A DNA stretch of 64,000 nt from Pycnococcus provasolii. Taxonomy: Eukaryota; Chlorophyta; Pseudoscourfieldiophyceae; Pseudoscourfieldiales. Below the pieces are notes generated by a model. That model saw only the letters and a list, made by a program, of their open reading frames with translations. It had not been told where the DNA came from and made no database searches. Shown in pieces: positions 40,867 to 50,300 of the stretch (positions are counted from its first letter, which is position 1; every line of letters starts with the position of its first letter). The translations under genes were made by a program, and so were the position numbers. The DNA lies in NCBI GenBank assembly GCA_049487715.1, contig CP150546.1:1178001-1242000 (forward strand). Reading direction: 5' to 3'.

Positions 40867-42234
40867 TTATCCGCCGCGTGGACGCTTCGCCTGTTTGCGA
40901 CGGCGTGCGTCCTCGTCATCTCCATCTTGCTCATCCTTTTCGTCGTTGTCCGCGCCGTTGTCCAACAGCGCCCGCAGACCCGCCGCGGCAGCGTTGCGCT
41001 TATACGCGCCAGTCACTTTGCCTCCCGCAAATCCGAGGAAGTCGCCAATAGACGTCCAGCCCGATGACGCGTACGTCCTATCAGGATTGCTCGGAATGTC
41101 GTGCGGTCGCTTGCCTGACGCACTCCACGCGCGCCACTCCTCCGCGCTCTTCAGACCGAGCGTGCGCACGTGCGCACGCGCATCCTCGAAGCTGCGAAAG
41201 CTCGTACGTTGTCTAACCCGCGCTTCCTCGCCCACCGCGTATCCGAGGAAGTCGCCGTACGACGTCCAGCCCGATGACTTGTACGCCTTCTCAGGAATGC
41301 TCGGAATGTTATGCGGGCGCGCGCCTGACTTGCTGCTCCACTCCCTCCACGCCTTATAGCTCTTCAAACCGAGCGAGCGCACATACGCACGCGCATCCTC
41401 GAAGTCGAGGAAGCTGCGAAACGAGCGAGCGACCTTTCCCTCCGCGTATCCGATGAAGTCGCCCCAAGACGTCCAGCCCGATGACTTGTACGTCACATAA
41501 GGGCAGCTCGGAATGTCGTGCGGGCGCGCGGATGACTTACTCCACGCATGCCACTCATCCGTGCTCTTCAGACCGAGCGTATGCACGTACGCGCGCGCGC
41601 CTTCGAACGAGCGAAACGAGCGAGCCAACTTGCCGTCCGCGTATCCGAGGAAGTCGCCGTAAGATAGCCAGCCCGATGATGCGTACGCCTGCTCAGGAAT
41701 GCTCGGAATGTCGGGCGGTCGCGCGCCTGACGACTTCCACGCCTCCCACTCCTTCTTGCTCTTCAGGCCGAGCGAGCGCACATACGTACGCGCTTCCTCG
41801 AAGCTGCGAAACGAGCGAGCCACCTTGCCCTCCGCGTATCCGACGAAGTCGCCGTAAGACGTCCAGCCCGATGACGCGTACATCATCTCAGGTGAGCTCG
41901 GTATGTCGTGAGGCCTCGCGCCTGACGAGCTCCACGCCTCCCACTCCTTCTTGCTCTTCAGGCCGAGCGTACATACGTACGTGCGCGCATCCTCGAAGCT
42001 GCGAAACGAGCGAGCCAACTTGCCGTCCGCGTATCCGACGAAGTCGCCGTAAGATAGCCAGCCCGATGATGCGTACGTCGTCTGAGGATTGCTCGGTATG
42101 TCGTGCGGTCGCGCGCCTGACTTGCTCCACGCCTCCCACTCCTTCTTGCTCTTCAGGCCGAGCGTGCGCACGTACGCGCGCGCAACCTCGAAGCTGCGAA
42201 ACGAGCGAGCCAGAGCAGGTAGGAGGAAGAAGGC
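40867..42234 (-). CDS. phage-integrase-type repeat (INT_rpt) protein, 5' incomplete
   Basis: An open frame of about 455 codons with no ATG at its left end; the stop TAG at 42237 lies in CTTACTTAG, which could be a 3' splice site. The protein is six full tandem repeats of 58-65 residues preceded by part of a seventh: each has SFRSFEDARAYVRTLGLKS, then EWxxWSxSGxRPHDIPSxP, then YxSSGWTSYGDFLGYA. This matches the 'phage-integrase repeat unit' family (Pfam INT_rpt), found in algal, algal-virus and marine bacterial proteins, often beside a helicase domain. No helicase is present here. The tail is acidic then basic (KQAKRPRGG), suggesting a nuclear signal. It is either a last exon or a 5'-truncated copy. 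Confidence 0.7.
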   Translation of the reverse strand, partial: AFFLLPALARSFRSFEVARAYVRTLGLKSKKEWEAWSKSGARPHDIPSNPQTTYASSGWLSYGDFVGYADGKLARSFRSFEDARTYVCTLGLKSKKEWEAWSSSGARPHDIPSSPEMMYASSGWTSYGDFVGYAEGKVARSFRSFEEARTYVRSLGLKSKKEWEAWKSSGARPPDIPSIPEQAYASSGWLSYGDFLGYADGKLARSFRSFEGARAYVHTLGLKSTDEWHAWSKSSARPHDIPSCPYVTYKSSGWTSWGDFIGYAEGKVARSFRSFLDFEDARAYVRSLGLKSYKAWREWSSKSGARPHNIPSIPEKAYKSSGWTSYGDFLGYAVGEEARVRQRTSFRSFEDARAHVRTLGLKSAEEWRAWSASGKRPHDIPSNPDRTYASSGWTSIGDFLGFAGGKVTGAYKRNAAAAGLRALLDNGADNDEKDEQDGDDEDARRRKQAKRPRGG

Positions 42235-42529
42235 CTAAGTAAGGTTAGCTGGAAGGCCTCTCCCAACCCCTCTCCCCCGGTGATTCCTCCGGACTATCGT
42301 AGTGCATTATTGAATTATTGTGCATGTATGTATGTATGTATGTATGTGACATCACAACTTAGTCTAACCATACATATGGCTTCGACGAGCCTGATTCTCC
42401 CTCCCCCCAGTTGCCAGTCCTCCTCCTCCCTTGGCCCCTTCCTTTTTTGTTGGCGGGTGGGTTCGCCCCACACACGTGCACCCCCTGGGGGGGAGGACTG
42501 CTATCAGGTGGTGACGACCTCCTCCGACG
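42235..42529. other. intergenic region with TATG microsatellite
   Basis: About 295 bases between the repeat protein (minus) and the FAD oxidoreductase (plus). Contains a short TATG run at about 42324-42348. Confidence 0.5.
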
Positions 42530-44245
42530 ATGGCGCCATGTGCAAGCCACGTTCTTCGGACTCGCATGTTACTTCCTCGAGGCCGGTACTACAAGGCTAG
42601 GCTTAATAGCAGTAACCGTAGCTTTGTGCCGCATTATCCTTCGCATTATAGGTACCCTTCCATTACCACCCCTCGTCAGATTCTTTTTCTTGCACTGTGT
42701 GGTGGTTCCGATGGAGTTACGCGCGAGAGTCGTGAAGATGTGGAACTTAATAATAACCTTAGTAATAGGGAAAATGTCGTGGTCGTCGGCGCGTCGCTCG
42801 CGGGACTCCTCGTGGCTGTGGCATTCGCACGCGCGGGATACTACGCCAAGGTCATCGAAAAAGACGACGACGAAGAAGATGGGTGCAGCAACAGCAACAG
42901 CAACAACAACATAGACATAGATAACGGCCAGAGGACGGCGCTCGCACGCCTACGACGAACGCGAGCAGGGACGCCACAGGCGAGGCACGTTCACACACTG
43001 CTTGCGGGCGGAGCTTGCGCTCTCGACGACCTCTTGCCAGGAATAGTACGCGAAATTGAACACCAACACGCTGTTAAGGCTGACCTCACCAAGATCTTCC
43101 ACGTCAACGTCGACGGCCAGTGGCTACCAAGCTCAGATGAGGGAGTGCGGAGCGACACCGTGCTCTGCTCAAGACCCCTCCTCGAGGCGACCGTGCGCTC
43201 GCGCGTGCTGCAAATGCCAGGCATCTCGATTGAGAGTGGATGCAAGGCGACGAGCCTCATCATCGAAAATGGTGCAGCGACTGGTATCACCGTAAGGAGC
43301 AGTAAGCGACGAGGTGGAAGCACACGAGATATCAAGGCGAGCCTCGTCATCGACGCGAGTGGAAGAGGCTCGAGGTTCGCGCGCTGGATTGGCGACGCCG
43401 CGGCGTGCGGAAATATCAGCGCCGACGTGCCTCAGCTTGAGATTCTCGACGTTGGAATCACCGAGGCAACGTTGCTCATGAAGCCACCGGACGACATGCC
43501 CAAAGCAGCGGCGTCGGCGGCTATGGAACGCATCTTCGCAAAGAGCAGCGAAGATGTCGCATGGCACCGTCGTGCCGTTCTGCGATGCGAACATTCGCCC
43601 GAGAAAGGGCGGCGGTACGGTTTGCTGTATCCAGTTGAATCCAATCTCTGGCTCGTGTGCCTCGCTGGTGTCAACGGCGAACGACCACCATCGGACTTGG
43701 ATGGTTTTTTCGAGTACGCGAGGAGTTTGCCCGATCCGCTCATCGGCGATCTCGTCTGCGCCGCCGAAGCCGTTCAGCAGCGCGCGGCGCGCATATCTTC
43801 AACGCGGAACCAAAGGAGACGATGGGAGTCGGTGGATCGGCCAGTACCCGGATATCTCGCATTCGGCGATGCGCTGTGCGCCCCTAATCCCATATACGGC
43901 CAGGGCGTGAGCATGGCAGCAATCAGTGCAAGGGCCATTGGCGCACATTTGACTGGAGCTGGCGGAACTCTCGTGTTTAACGCAGAAACGTGCCGATGCA
44001 TGCACGGCGTTCTCGCGCGCTCCGTGGATGGCGCATGGATTCGTGCGACGAGCTTTGACCGCTCACGCATGGGTGGCGTCACGCTGCTCGATAGATATCT
44101 CACGGCATGCTCTCGCGCTGGCTTGGTGGATCGAACTGTGCGATGGCAAGTTGACCGCGCGTTCTCTTTGCTCGAGCCGTTGAGAACCTTGTGGCTGTCC
44201 CCCCAGGTGGTTGCACGCGTGCTTGCCGCCGAGCTGAGACGGTGA
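42530..44245 (+). CDS. FAD-dependent oxidoreductase, bacterial-type, with N-terminal extension
   Basis: 571 residues from ATG at 42530; later in-frame ATGs exist, but the first 80 residues are basic and hydroxyl-rich and could be an organelle transit peptide. The flavin fold begins NVVVVGASLAGLLVAVAFARAG (GxSxxG) with the acidic end of the second strand at VIEKDDD. QARHVHTLLAGGACALDDLLPGI, LVIDASGRGSRFARWIG and YLAFGDALCAPNPIYGQGVSMAA are typical of actinobacterial-style FAD oxidoreductases/hydroxylases related to geranylgeranyl-reductase and halogenase folds. Substrate unknown. An Asn/Asp/Ser run (SNSNSNNNIDID) from CAA/AAC repeats interrupts the fold after strand 2. A second FAD enzyme of a different subfamily is at 17290. 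Confidence 0.8.
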   Translation: MAPCASHVLRTRMLLPRGRYYKARLNSSNRSFVPHYPSHYRYPSITTPRQILFLALCGGSDGVTRESREDVELNNNLSNRENVVVVGASLAGLLVAVAFARAGYYAKVIEKDDDEEDGCSNSNSNNNIDIDNGQRTALARLRRTRAGTPQARHVHTLLAGGACALDDLLPGIVREIEHQHAVKADLTKIFHVNVDGQWLPSSDEGVRSDTVLCSRPLLEATVRSRVLQMPGISIESGCKATSLIIENGAATGITVRSSKRRGGSTRDIKASLVIDASGRGSRFARWIGDAAACGNISADVPQLEILDVGITEATLLMKPPDDMPKAAASAAMERIFAKSSEDVAWHRRAVLRCEHSPEKGRRYGLLYPVESNLWLVCLAGVNGERPPSDLDGFFEYARSLPDPLIGDLVCAAEAVQQRAARISSTRNQRRRWESVDRPVPGYLAFGDALCAPNPIYGQGVSMAAISARAIGAHLTGAGGTLVFNAETCRCMHGVLARSVDGAWIRATSFDRSRMGGVTLLDRYLTACSRAGLVDRTVRWQVDRAFSLLEPLRTLWLSPQVVARVLAAELRR

Positions 44246-44533
44246 CAAAGCAAAAGAAAACACCAACACTGTAATTATTTGTAACGGAGTAGAGTACTCA
44301 AGATATTGTAGACTATAATTAATTATGTATAGTCGCGCACAGCCTACACGTGTACACACACGCACGCACATGCGGGTGCCTTAATCTTTGGGCAGTCCCA
44401 CGACTTTGACTTTGGTCCGTGAAGTTTGGGATCCACCCCAGCGAGGCATTGAACGGTTGGGGTTTTAAGCTTTCACGTCCAAGCGCACCTTCCAAGCGCG
44501 CCGGTCGCTCCGGTGCAGTCCGCCGGCGGGCCG

Positions 44534-45166
44534 ATGGCGCCAATCAAGCAGCTCTGCGAAGAGTGCGCCGAGCGGCCGGCCGCGGCGAGGTCGAAGCGCG
44601 ACCGGGTGCGCAAGCTGTGCCATCGGTGCTACTCGAGAGAGTACAGTCAACTCAAGGCGCAGGAGCAAAAGGCGAAGGCGGCGCAGGCATCGTCATCCTC
44701 TCCCAAACCTCCGACCCACAACAATCGTCAACCAACGGTCGCGACAACGTCAAGCGTGAGACCGCCGCCGACTCCGGTCACACCTGAGACGTATATGTCA
44801 ACAAGCATAATCTCGCCACTTGCACGTGAGATGCAGGAGGTAAACCTCGACCCATGCATCGTTGAACAAATCGTCAAATGTAATAATCTGTACATGTGGG
44901 CCACGGATTACCAGCAGCGTTTACTTGACGACGTCAACTTCTTGCGGCAGGAGGTAGCGACGGCATGCGCGTATCTAGCGTCGAAATTAACCAACGCAGA
45001 TGCCTGGTTTGACAACGCGCAGGGTATGCTTGCACTTATCTTGCTTGAACTTTGGATGCGACGGAATAGCGCGCGTGCACTCGACGCGAGGTTCGAGAAG
45101 ACGCGCGACTTGTTGCGCCGTTCGTACGAGACTGTACGCATGGAGCTGAGATCCCTCGTTCAGTAA
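44534..45166 (+). CDS. hypothetical protein with CxxC...CxxC cluster
   Basis: 210 residues from ATG at 44534 (MAPIKQLCEECAERPAAA). The start has CEEC and, 19 residues later, CHRC, a likely single zinc-binding knuckle with basic residues between. A Ser/Pro/Thr-rich linker follows, then a helical C-terminal half (MQEVNLDPCIVEQIVKCNNL; LLDDVNFLRQEVATACAYL; ALILLELWMRRNSARALD). I do not recognise the family; a nuclear or adaptor role is possible. It ends 65 bases from the convergent GT29 gene. Confidence 0.65.
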   Translation: MAPIKQLCEECAERPAAARSKRDRVRKLCHRCYSREYSQLKAQEQKAKAAQASSSSPKPPTHNNRQPTVATTSSVRPPPTPVTPETYMSTSIISPLAREMQEVNLDPCIVEQIVKCNNLYMWATDYQQRLLDDVNFLRQEVATACAYLASKLTNADAWFDNAQGMLALILLELWMRRNSARALDARFEKTRDLLRRSYETVRMELRSLVQ

Positions 45167-45231
45167 TGAAGTGTGATATTGAAGTGCACTTCACTTTCTT
45201 TGTTTCAATAGTGTTACACAAGCATTGCTAT

Positions 45232-46905
45232 TTAAGAGCACAGACTTACGACTCCGGCGGCATGCAAGACCCTCAAGGTGAGCGCATCGAACCACCAGTC
45301 GTGTGCGATCGACGGCGTCTCAGCCACATCGCGCAGATGAACGCGATCGTACACCTCAGACTCTGTCAAGCTGAAGCCGTACAGGTGAATGCGATGACAC
45401 ATCTGCGCCGCAAAGAGAACGGCGTGCATGCCAGTGGACAGCGTCACATAGCAGCTCGGTGGCCCGAGACCGAGGCGGTGAGCATCCGTGCGAAGGCTCG
45501 CGTAGCTCGATACCATCCAGTCGATAGCATCCGCGGAAAGCAAATACAGGCGCGTTGACGCAAACTCGTGGCCAAGCTCGGGAAGAAGCTTCACCGTCGC
45601 GTGATTCCAGAAGACGAGACTCTCGCCAGCCGACGGCGTGTACGCGGCGTGGCCAGCCGCACGCGCGCTCACACCTAGCTTAACGAGCTTCTCGGCGTGC
45701 TTTTTATTCAACATGCGAAATGTCGTCTTCGTTCCCCACACGGATGCGAGGGTGTCCACACTTCCGTCGCCTCCTCCTCCTCGTCGCCGCTGGCTTGCCG
45801 TGGCATTCGCCCAGCTACGCTCGCCTTGGCCGCATAGCTTCACGCCATCCGACGCCGCACCGGCACCACCACATCCAAATCGCATCATGTCGTTCATGCG
45901 AATCACGGCATCATGCGCGTCAATCAGGCGCGCGGCATCGGCGACAGACTCCGTGCGTGCGCCGTTGCCGACGACAGCGCACGTGTCGAACAAATCGTCG
46001 GCGTCCGTGTCCGGAAGAGGCAGGTCGAATGCCACGCTCTCGTAGCTGACGCCCGTCTCCTTGGCACGCACCGTGCGATTCACAGGACATAGTGCGCGGT
46101 TAGCAAATATGCAGGGGAAGTTGCCACCAGCGCCGCGCGCGTGCTGGCGAATACCGACCACGCTCGCGAGTCGTGATATAGCCTGCCGAGCACCTGGCGC
46201 GTCGCATGCGTCGCCACCTGCTCGCAGGCAGCCTCTGATCTCCTTGGCTGCGGCCGGCGGCACTGGGCTTGCCTTAGACGCCGCCTTCTCTGCCGCACAC
46301 CACTGCGTGCGCCAGCTCACGGATGACTTCTCGTCCTCGAGCGCGATCAGCCTCTTCGCCTCCAGGCGCTCCTTCTTGCCTAGCTTGTTGATGTGATCTT
46401 TCGACTCTCCCATCGCCTGCATCAGCCTGCGCCTTAGTCGTCGGCGGACGTGCCCCTGCATAGCGGCAGCTCTTCTATGCTCGGCTTTTGGCAGTGCCGG
46501 CAGTGATCGTGCACGCGGGCACAGCGGGTGCGTCTCAAAGCTGACCGCGCGAGCTTGGGACACGGCGGCGGTGGCGGTTGCCGTCGGCGTGCGTTGTGAC
46601 GTGGTATAGCCGGTGTCAGGCTCGCTTTGCAAGCCGCCGCCATCATCGTGTTCTCCGAACTCTTCTGACTCTTCCGCCGCCGCCGACGCCGCGGCGGCCC
46701 AAACCGACTCGTCCGCACGCGAACGGGCCGCCGCGCCCACCTCCTGCTCCTGTGTCGTGAGAACCACCGCTGAGGAGCCGAAGTAGTCGACATAGACGAG
46801 TCGCAGGAGCACGGTCAGCTGTACGGCGACGCCTGCGAGCAGAAGCAGGCGCCGCGCGAGCGAGCCTAACGACGGTGACGCGTATGCCGGCGCGGGCCGC
46901 ATCAT
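45232..46905 (-). CDS. GT29 sialyltransferase-like glycosyltransferase
   Basis: 557 residues from ATG at 46905 (MMRPAPAYASP). A single membrane anchor near residues 18-38 (LLLLAGVAVQLTVLLRLVYV) gives the type II Golgi topology usual for this family. A stem of about 250 residues follows. The catalytic part shows the sialyl motifs: L motif CAVVGNGARTES...DAHDAVIRMND near residue 310; S motif PSCYVTLSTGMHAVLFAAQMC with IHLYGFSL; and a final Asp/His pair in DRVHLRD and IAHDWW. In animals these enzymes transfer sialic acid from CMP-sialic acid; in plants and algae relatives use CMP-Kdo-type or unknown donors. Donor specificity is not visible. Confidence 0.85.
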   Translation of the reverse strand: MMRPAPAYASPSLGSLARRLLLLAGVAVQLTVLLRLVYVDYFGSSAVVLTTQEQEVGAAARSRADESVWAAAASAAAEESEEFGEHDDGGGLQSEPDTGYTTSQRTPTATATAAVSQARAVSFETHPLCPRARSLPALPKAEHRRAAAMQGHVRRRLRRRLMQAMGESKDHINKLGKKERLEAKRLIALEDEKSSVSWRTQWCAAEKAASKASPVPPAAAKEIRGCLRAGGDACDAPGARQAISRLASVVGIRQHARGAGGNFPCIFANRALCPVNRTVRAKETGVSYESVAFDLPLPDTDADDLFDTCAVVGNGARTESVADAARLIDAHDAVIRMNDMMRFGCGGAGAASDGVKLCGQGERSWANATASQRRRGGGGDGSVDTLASVWGTKTTFRMLNKKHAEKLVKLGVSARAAGHAAYTPSAGESLVFWNHATVKLLPELGHEFASTRLYLLSADAIDWMVSSYASLRTDAHRLGLGPPSCYVTLSTGMHAVLFAAQMCHRIHLYGFSLTESEVYDRVHLRDVAETPSIAHDWWFDALTLRVLHAAGVVSLCS

Positions 46906-47320
46906 GACGGATGGGAAAAGGTATCTTCGACTACTATCCCCCGGCCCGGCTGACCGGTTGGACTTGTTGGGGAGACTTCCTGCCGGCCAAATACCACCTA
47001 CCTGTCGTGGGATAGTCCTACGGTAAGTACGGCGGCGGCCTTTCTTAGACCATTTTTTAATAGACCAGTTGACAAAACCACCCAGGAGGGCGGTGCGGCG
47101 GTTCGTTACAACACCTTTCAGTTTTCTTATCAGTCTATTGTTGTATTTCACCCACCCACCACCGTACACACCGCTCTCCTGCACGTCAACACAAGAAGAG
47201 CGAAGAGAGAGGAACAGACGATATCGCGCCCCTGTTCGCGAAAAAGGAAAACAAGTAAGCATCATAGCACCAAAGCAAGCTCTAGCAGAGGAAGGAGGAA
47301 GGCTGTGTGGGAAATCTCAA
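46906..47320. other. intergenic region between GT29 and MORN genes
   Basis: About 415 bases with no convincing gene; likely the GT29 promoter and the 3' end of the MORN gene. No distinct motif seen. Confidence 0.5.
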
Positions 47321-50300
47321 TCAGCCACGCTTCAGACGAGACGCGTACGAGCCAGGCGGCGCGGCGGAACGACCGCCTGGAGGCACCGCGTCGTCGACGA
47401 CGCCTGGTGCCTCTGCGTAGCCTGAGCCACCGGACGGCAGGAACGTGCCTAGGTCAGCTCCTGTGCCTCGCCAGCCGTTCGTGCCCGAGGCGCCTGCGCC
47501 GCCGCTCGCCGCTGTCGAAGCCTTGGGAGCACCAGGCGCGTCGAACAAGGCGGCGGCGTGGTGTGCCATCGGCGGCGCGCCGAATGCACCGAGAGATGAG
47601 ACTGGCGCCGACGGCGCGCCATAGCCAGCACCGAGATTTCCATTGTCCGCGGGACTGCCACCTCCGGTCATGTCGTCGAGAAAGTCGAGCGAAAGTCCCT
47701 GCAGCAGCTGGGATGGTGGCTCGGCATCTGCGGATGGGGATGCGGCAGCTGCGGGGCCCGCGCTTCGGTTCGCGTCGCCGCCGTGTGGCGAGAACACGCC
47801 TGCGCTGCCCATGGATGTTGCATGGCTAGATGGCACGCTTCCGCCAAAGGCATCGTACAAGCCGGCGGTTGACGGGCCGAATGACGACCGAATGGCACCG
47901 CGACCAAACATGTCATCGCCGCCGCCACCACCTCCCCAGCCCCAGCCCCAGATGCCGCCTCCGCCAACACCTGGTGCCGCCTGCGCGCCCCCAGCTGCTG
48001 CTGCTGCTGCTGCGCCTGCAGCCGCACCAGAGGCTGGACCAGCCGGTGCTGAGTCCGCTAAGACGCCTGGAGCCACCGTTTGCTGGCTGCTGGAGGGTGC
48101 AGGGGGGGAAGGAGCTGCCGCGGATGCTGCTGCCGTTGCCGGCAACTGCTGATGCTTCGGCTCGGGTGCGCGGGGTGGTGCGCTGCTCGCCGTGGCAGCC
48201 TCTGCCGGCAACGGCGCGGGCGCCGCAACTGACGCAGCCGCCGTCGCTGCAGCCGCCGCTGCTGACGGTGAAGAGGAGGTGGTGGTGGAGGGGGCTGCCG
48301 GTGGTGCAGGGGCCGGGGCATGCCTTGGCTGTGCCGACGATGCAGCACCCTTGCTGTTGGGTGCGTCAACGCTCGCCGGCATCGCCACAGCATCTGAGGT
48401 TGGGGAAGCTGCCGCGGGACTTGCGGCAGTCGCAGGATCGCGACGCTCCTTGCGTGCAACGCGCTTCCGCTCCTCCTCCTCAGCCTTTACCCTCTTCTCC
48501 GTCTCCTTCCGTGCCTTTTCAGCCTCAACCTGCTCCTTGCGCCGGCGTTCGGCATCGTCGCGGCGCTGCTTCTCCTCGGCAGCGCGACGAAGGCGCTCCT
48601 CCTCCTTGCGCTTGCGTTGCCGCTCCTCTTCTCTGCGAGCCTTTTCCTCAGCCTCGCGCTTCAGAGCAAGCTCGCGCTCCTTTGCCTCGCGTTCCTTCGC
48701 CTTTTTGGACTCCCACTTCTCGCGCTCGCGCTTCTTCTTGCGCTCCGCCTCCGCCTTCTTGCGTTCCTCAGCCTCTGCCACTCGCTTCTTCTCCGCAGCT
48801 TCCTCCTCCTCGAGCAGGGCGGCCGCCACGGCATCTGCATCCGCACGATCCTTGCCTCGGGCGGACGATCCGCCGCCTGCGCCGGCGGATCCCGCGCTAC
48901 CTGGCCGCGATCCAGAGGGTGCATCGTCAGCTAACGGCGGCGGCGGCGCCGCCGCCACCACGGGATCTCCAATCTCGTCGTCGTCGTCGTCGTTTGGAGC
49001 GGACGCGGGAGCGGACATGGGTGGTGCGTCGCCGTTGTCGAGGGCGTCGCCCGCCGCGCCGGCTCCGGGACCGCCGCGTCGACGCGGCGTTCCCCCGTTT
49101 GCGACAGCGGCGGATGTGAAAGCTGGTGCTGAGGAGGCTGGTAGTGCTGGCGGATCGCCATCGACGGCGGCGGCGGCGGCGGAGGCATCCTTGCCACCCT
49201 CGCTTGCATTGGTGCGAGCGAGACGAGCGGCAAGGCGGCTTCGTGTCGACGAGTCTCGGCTGACGCGCCGATCTCGCTCCCAGGCGCCACGAATGACTCG
49301 CCCGTCCGCCTTGGTAAGCGTGCCAGATCCGTGTCGGCGATTTGCCTTCCACTCGCCCTCCCACACGTCGCCCTCGAAGGCGTACGTGTACGTGCCCCAT
49401 CCTTCTCGCTTGTCGGCACGCCACTCGCCGTCGTACGTGTCGCCGTTGGGCCAGGTTAGGCGCCCGCGTCCCTCCTTGAGACCGCTCTGCCACCGTCCGT
49501 CGTACACGTCGCCGGCAGCCCAGACGAGTCTTCCAAAGCCGTCCTTGCGTCCTTCCTTCCACTCGCCTTCGTAGCGGTCTCCGTTGGGCCATATGCACGT
49601 GCCGTGTCCGTCTCGCCAGCCACCCTTCCAGCCGCCTTCGTACACCTCGCCGCTGGCGAGCTGCTGGCGCCCGAATCCTTCCTTCTTTCCGGCTGCCCAG
49701 CCACCCTTGTAGCGGCTGCCGTCGCGGTCCACGACTTCCACCTCGCCGTGCGGGCGATCGTCCGCCCAGTCGCCGCTGTGCAGCCTCACGGTGCCCTTCG
49801 CGTACTTGCAGACGCCCTGGCCGTGTCGCTTTCCCTGCCTCCACGATCCTGTGTAGATGTCTCCGTTCAGCCACACCATGACGCCCTTGCCATCTCGCTC
49901 GCCGCGCGACCAGCTGCCTCGGTACTGGTTTCCGTTCGTCCACACGTACGACCCTTGTCCCTCTCGAACGTCTCCGCTAAACTCGCCCTGATACCGGTCG
50001 CCGTTTGGCCAGACGCACTCGCCGTGGCCCTCTCGCTTTCCGTCTCCGCCTATTTGGCCCTTGTACCTTGAGCCATCCTCGAGCGTCGTCCATCCTTCGG
50101 TTGAGCTTAGCACTGCCGGGGCTGCCGGCGTTGGCGGCGCGAGTGACGCGCCGTGCGACGCCGCGTCGCCCTTGTTACCTGCCGTGGTGGAGTTGTTGCA
50201 GTTTGGCGGGTCTACGTTGTTCTGCGGCGGCGGCGGTTTGGTCGCGGTCGCGGAGGAGACGTCGCCGACAGGAGCGGGCCCGTCGTCTCGCAGCGGTCCC

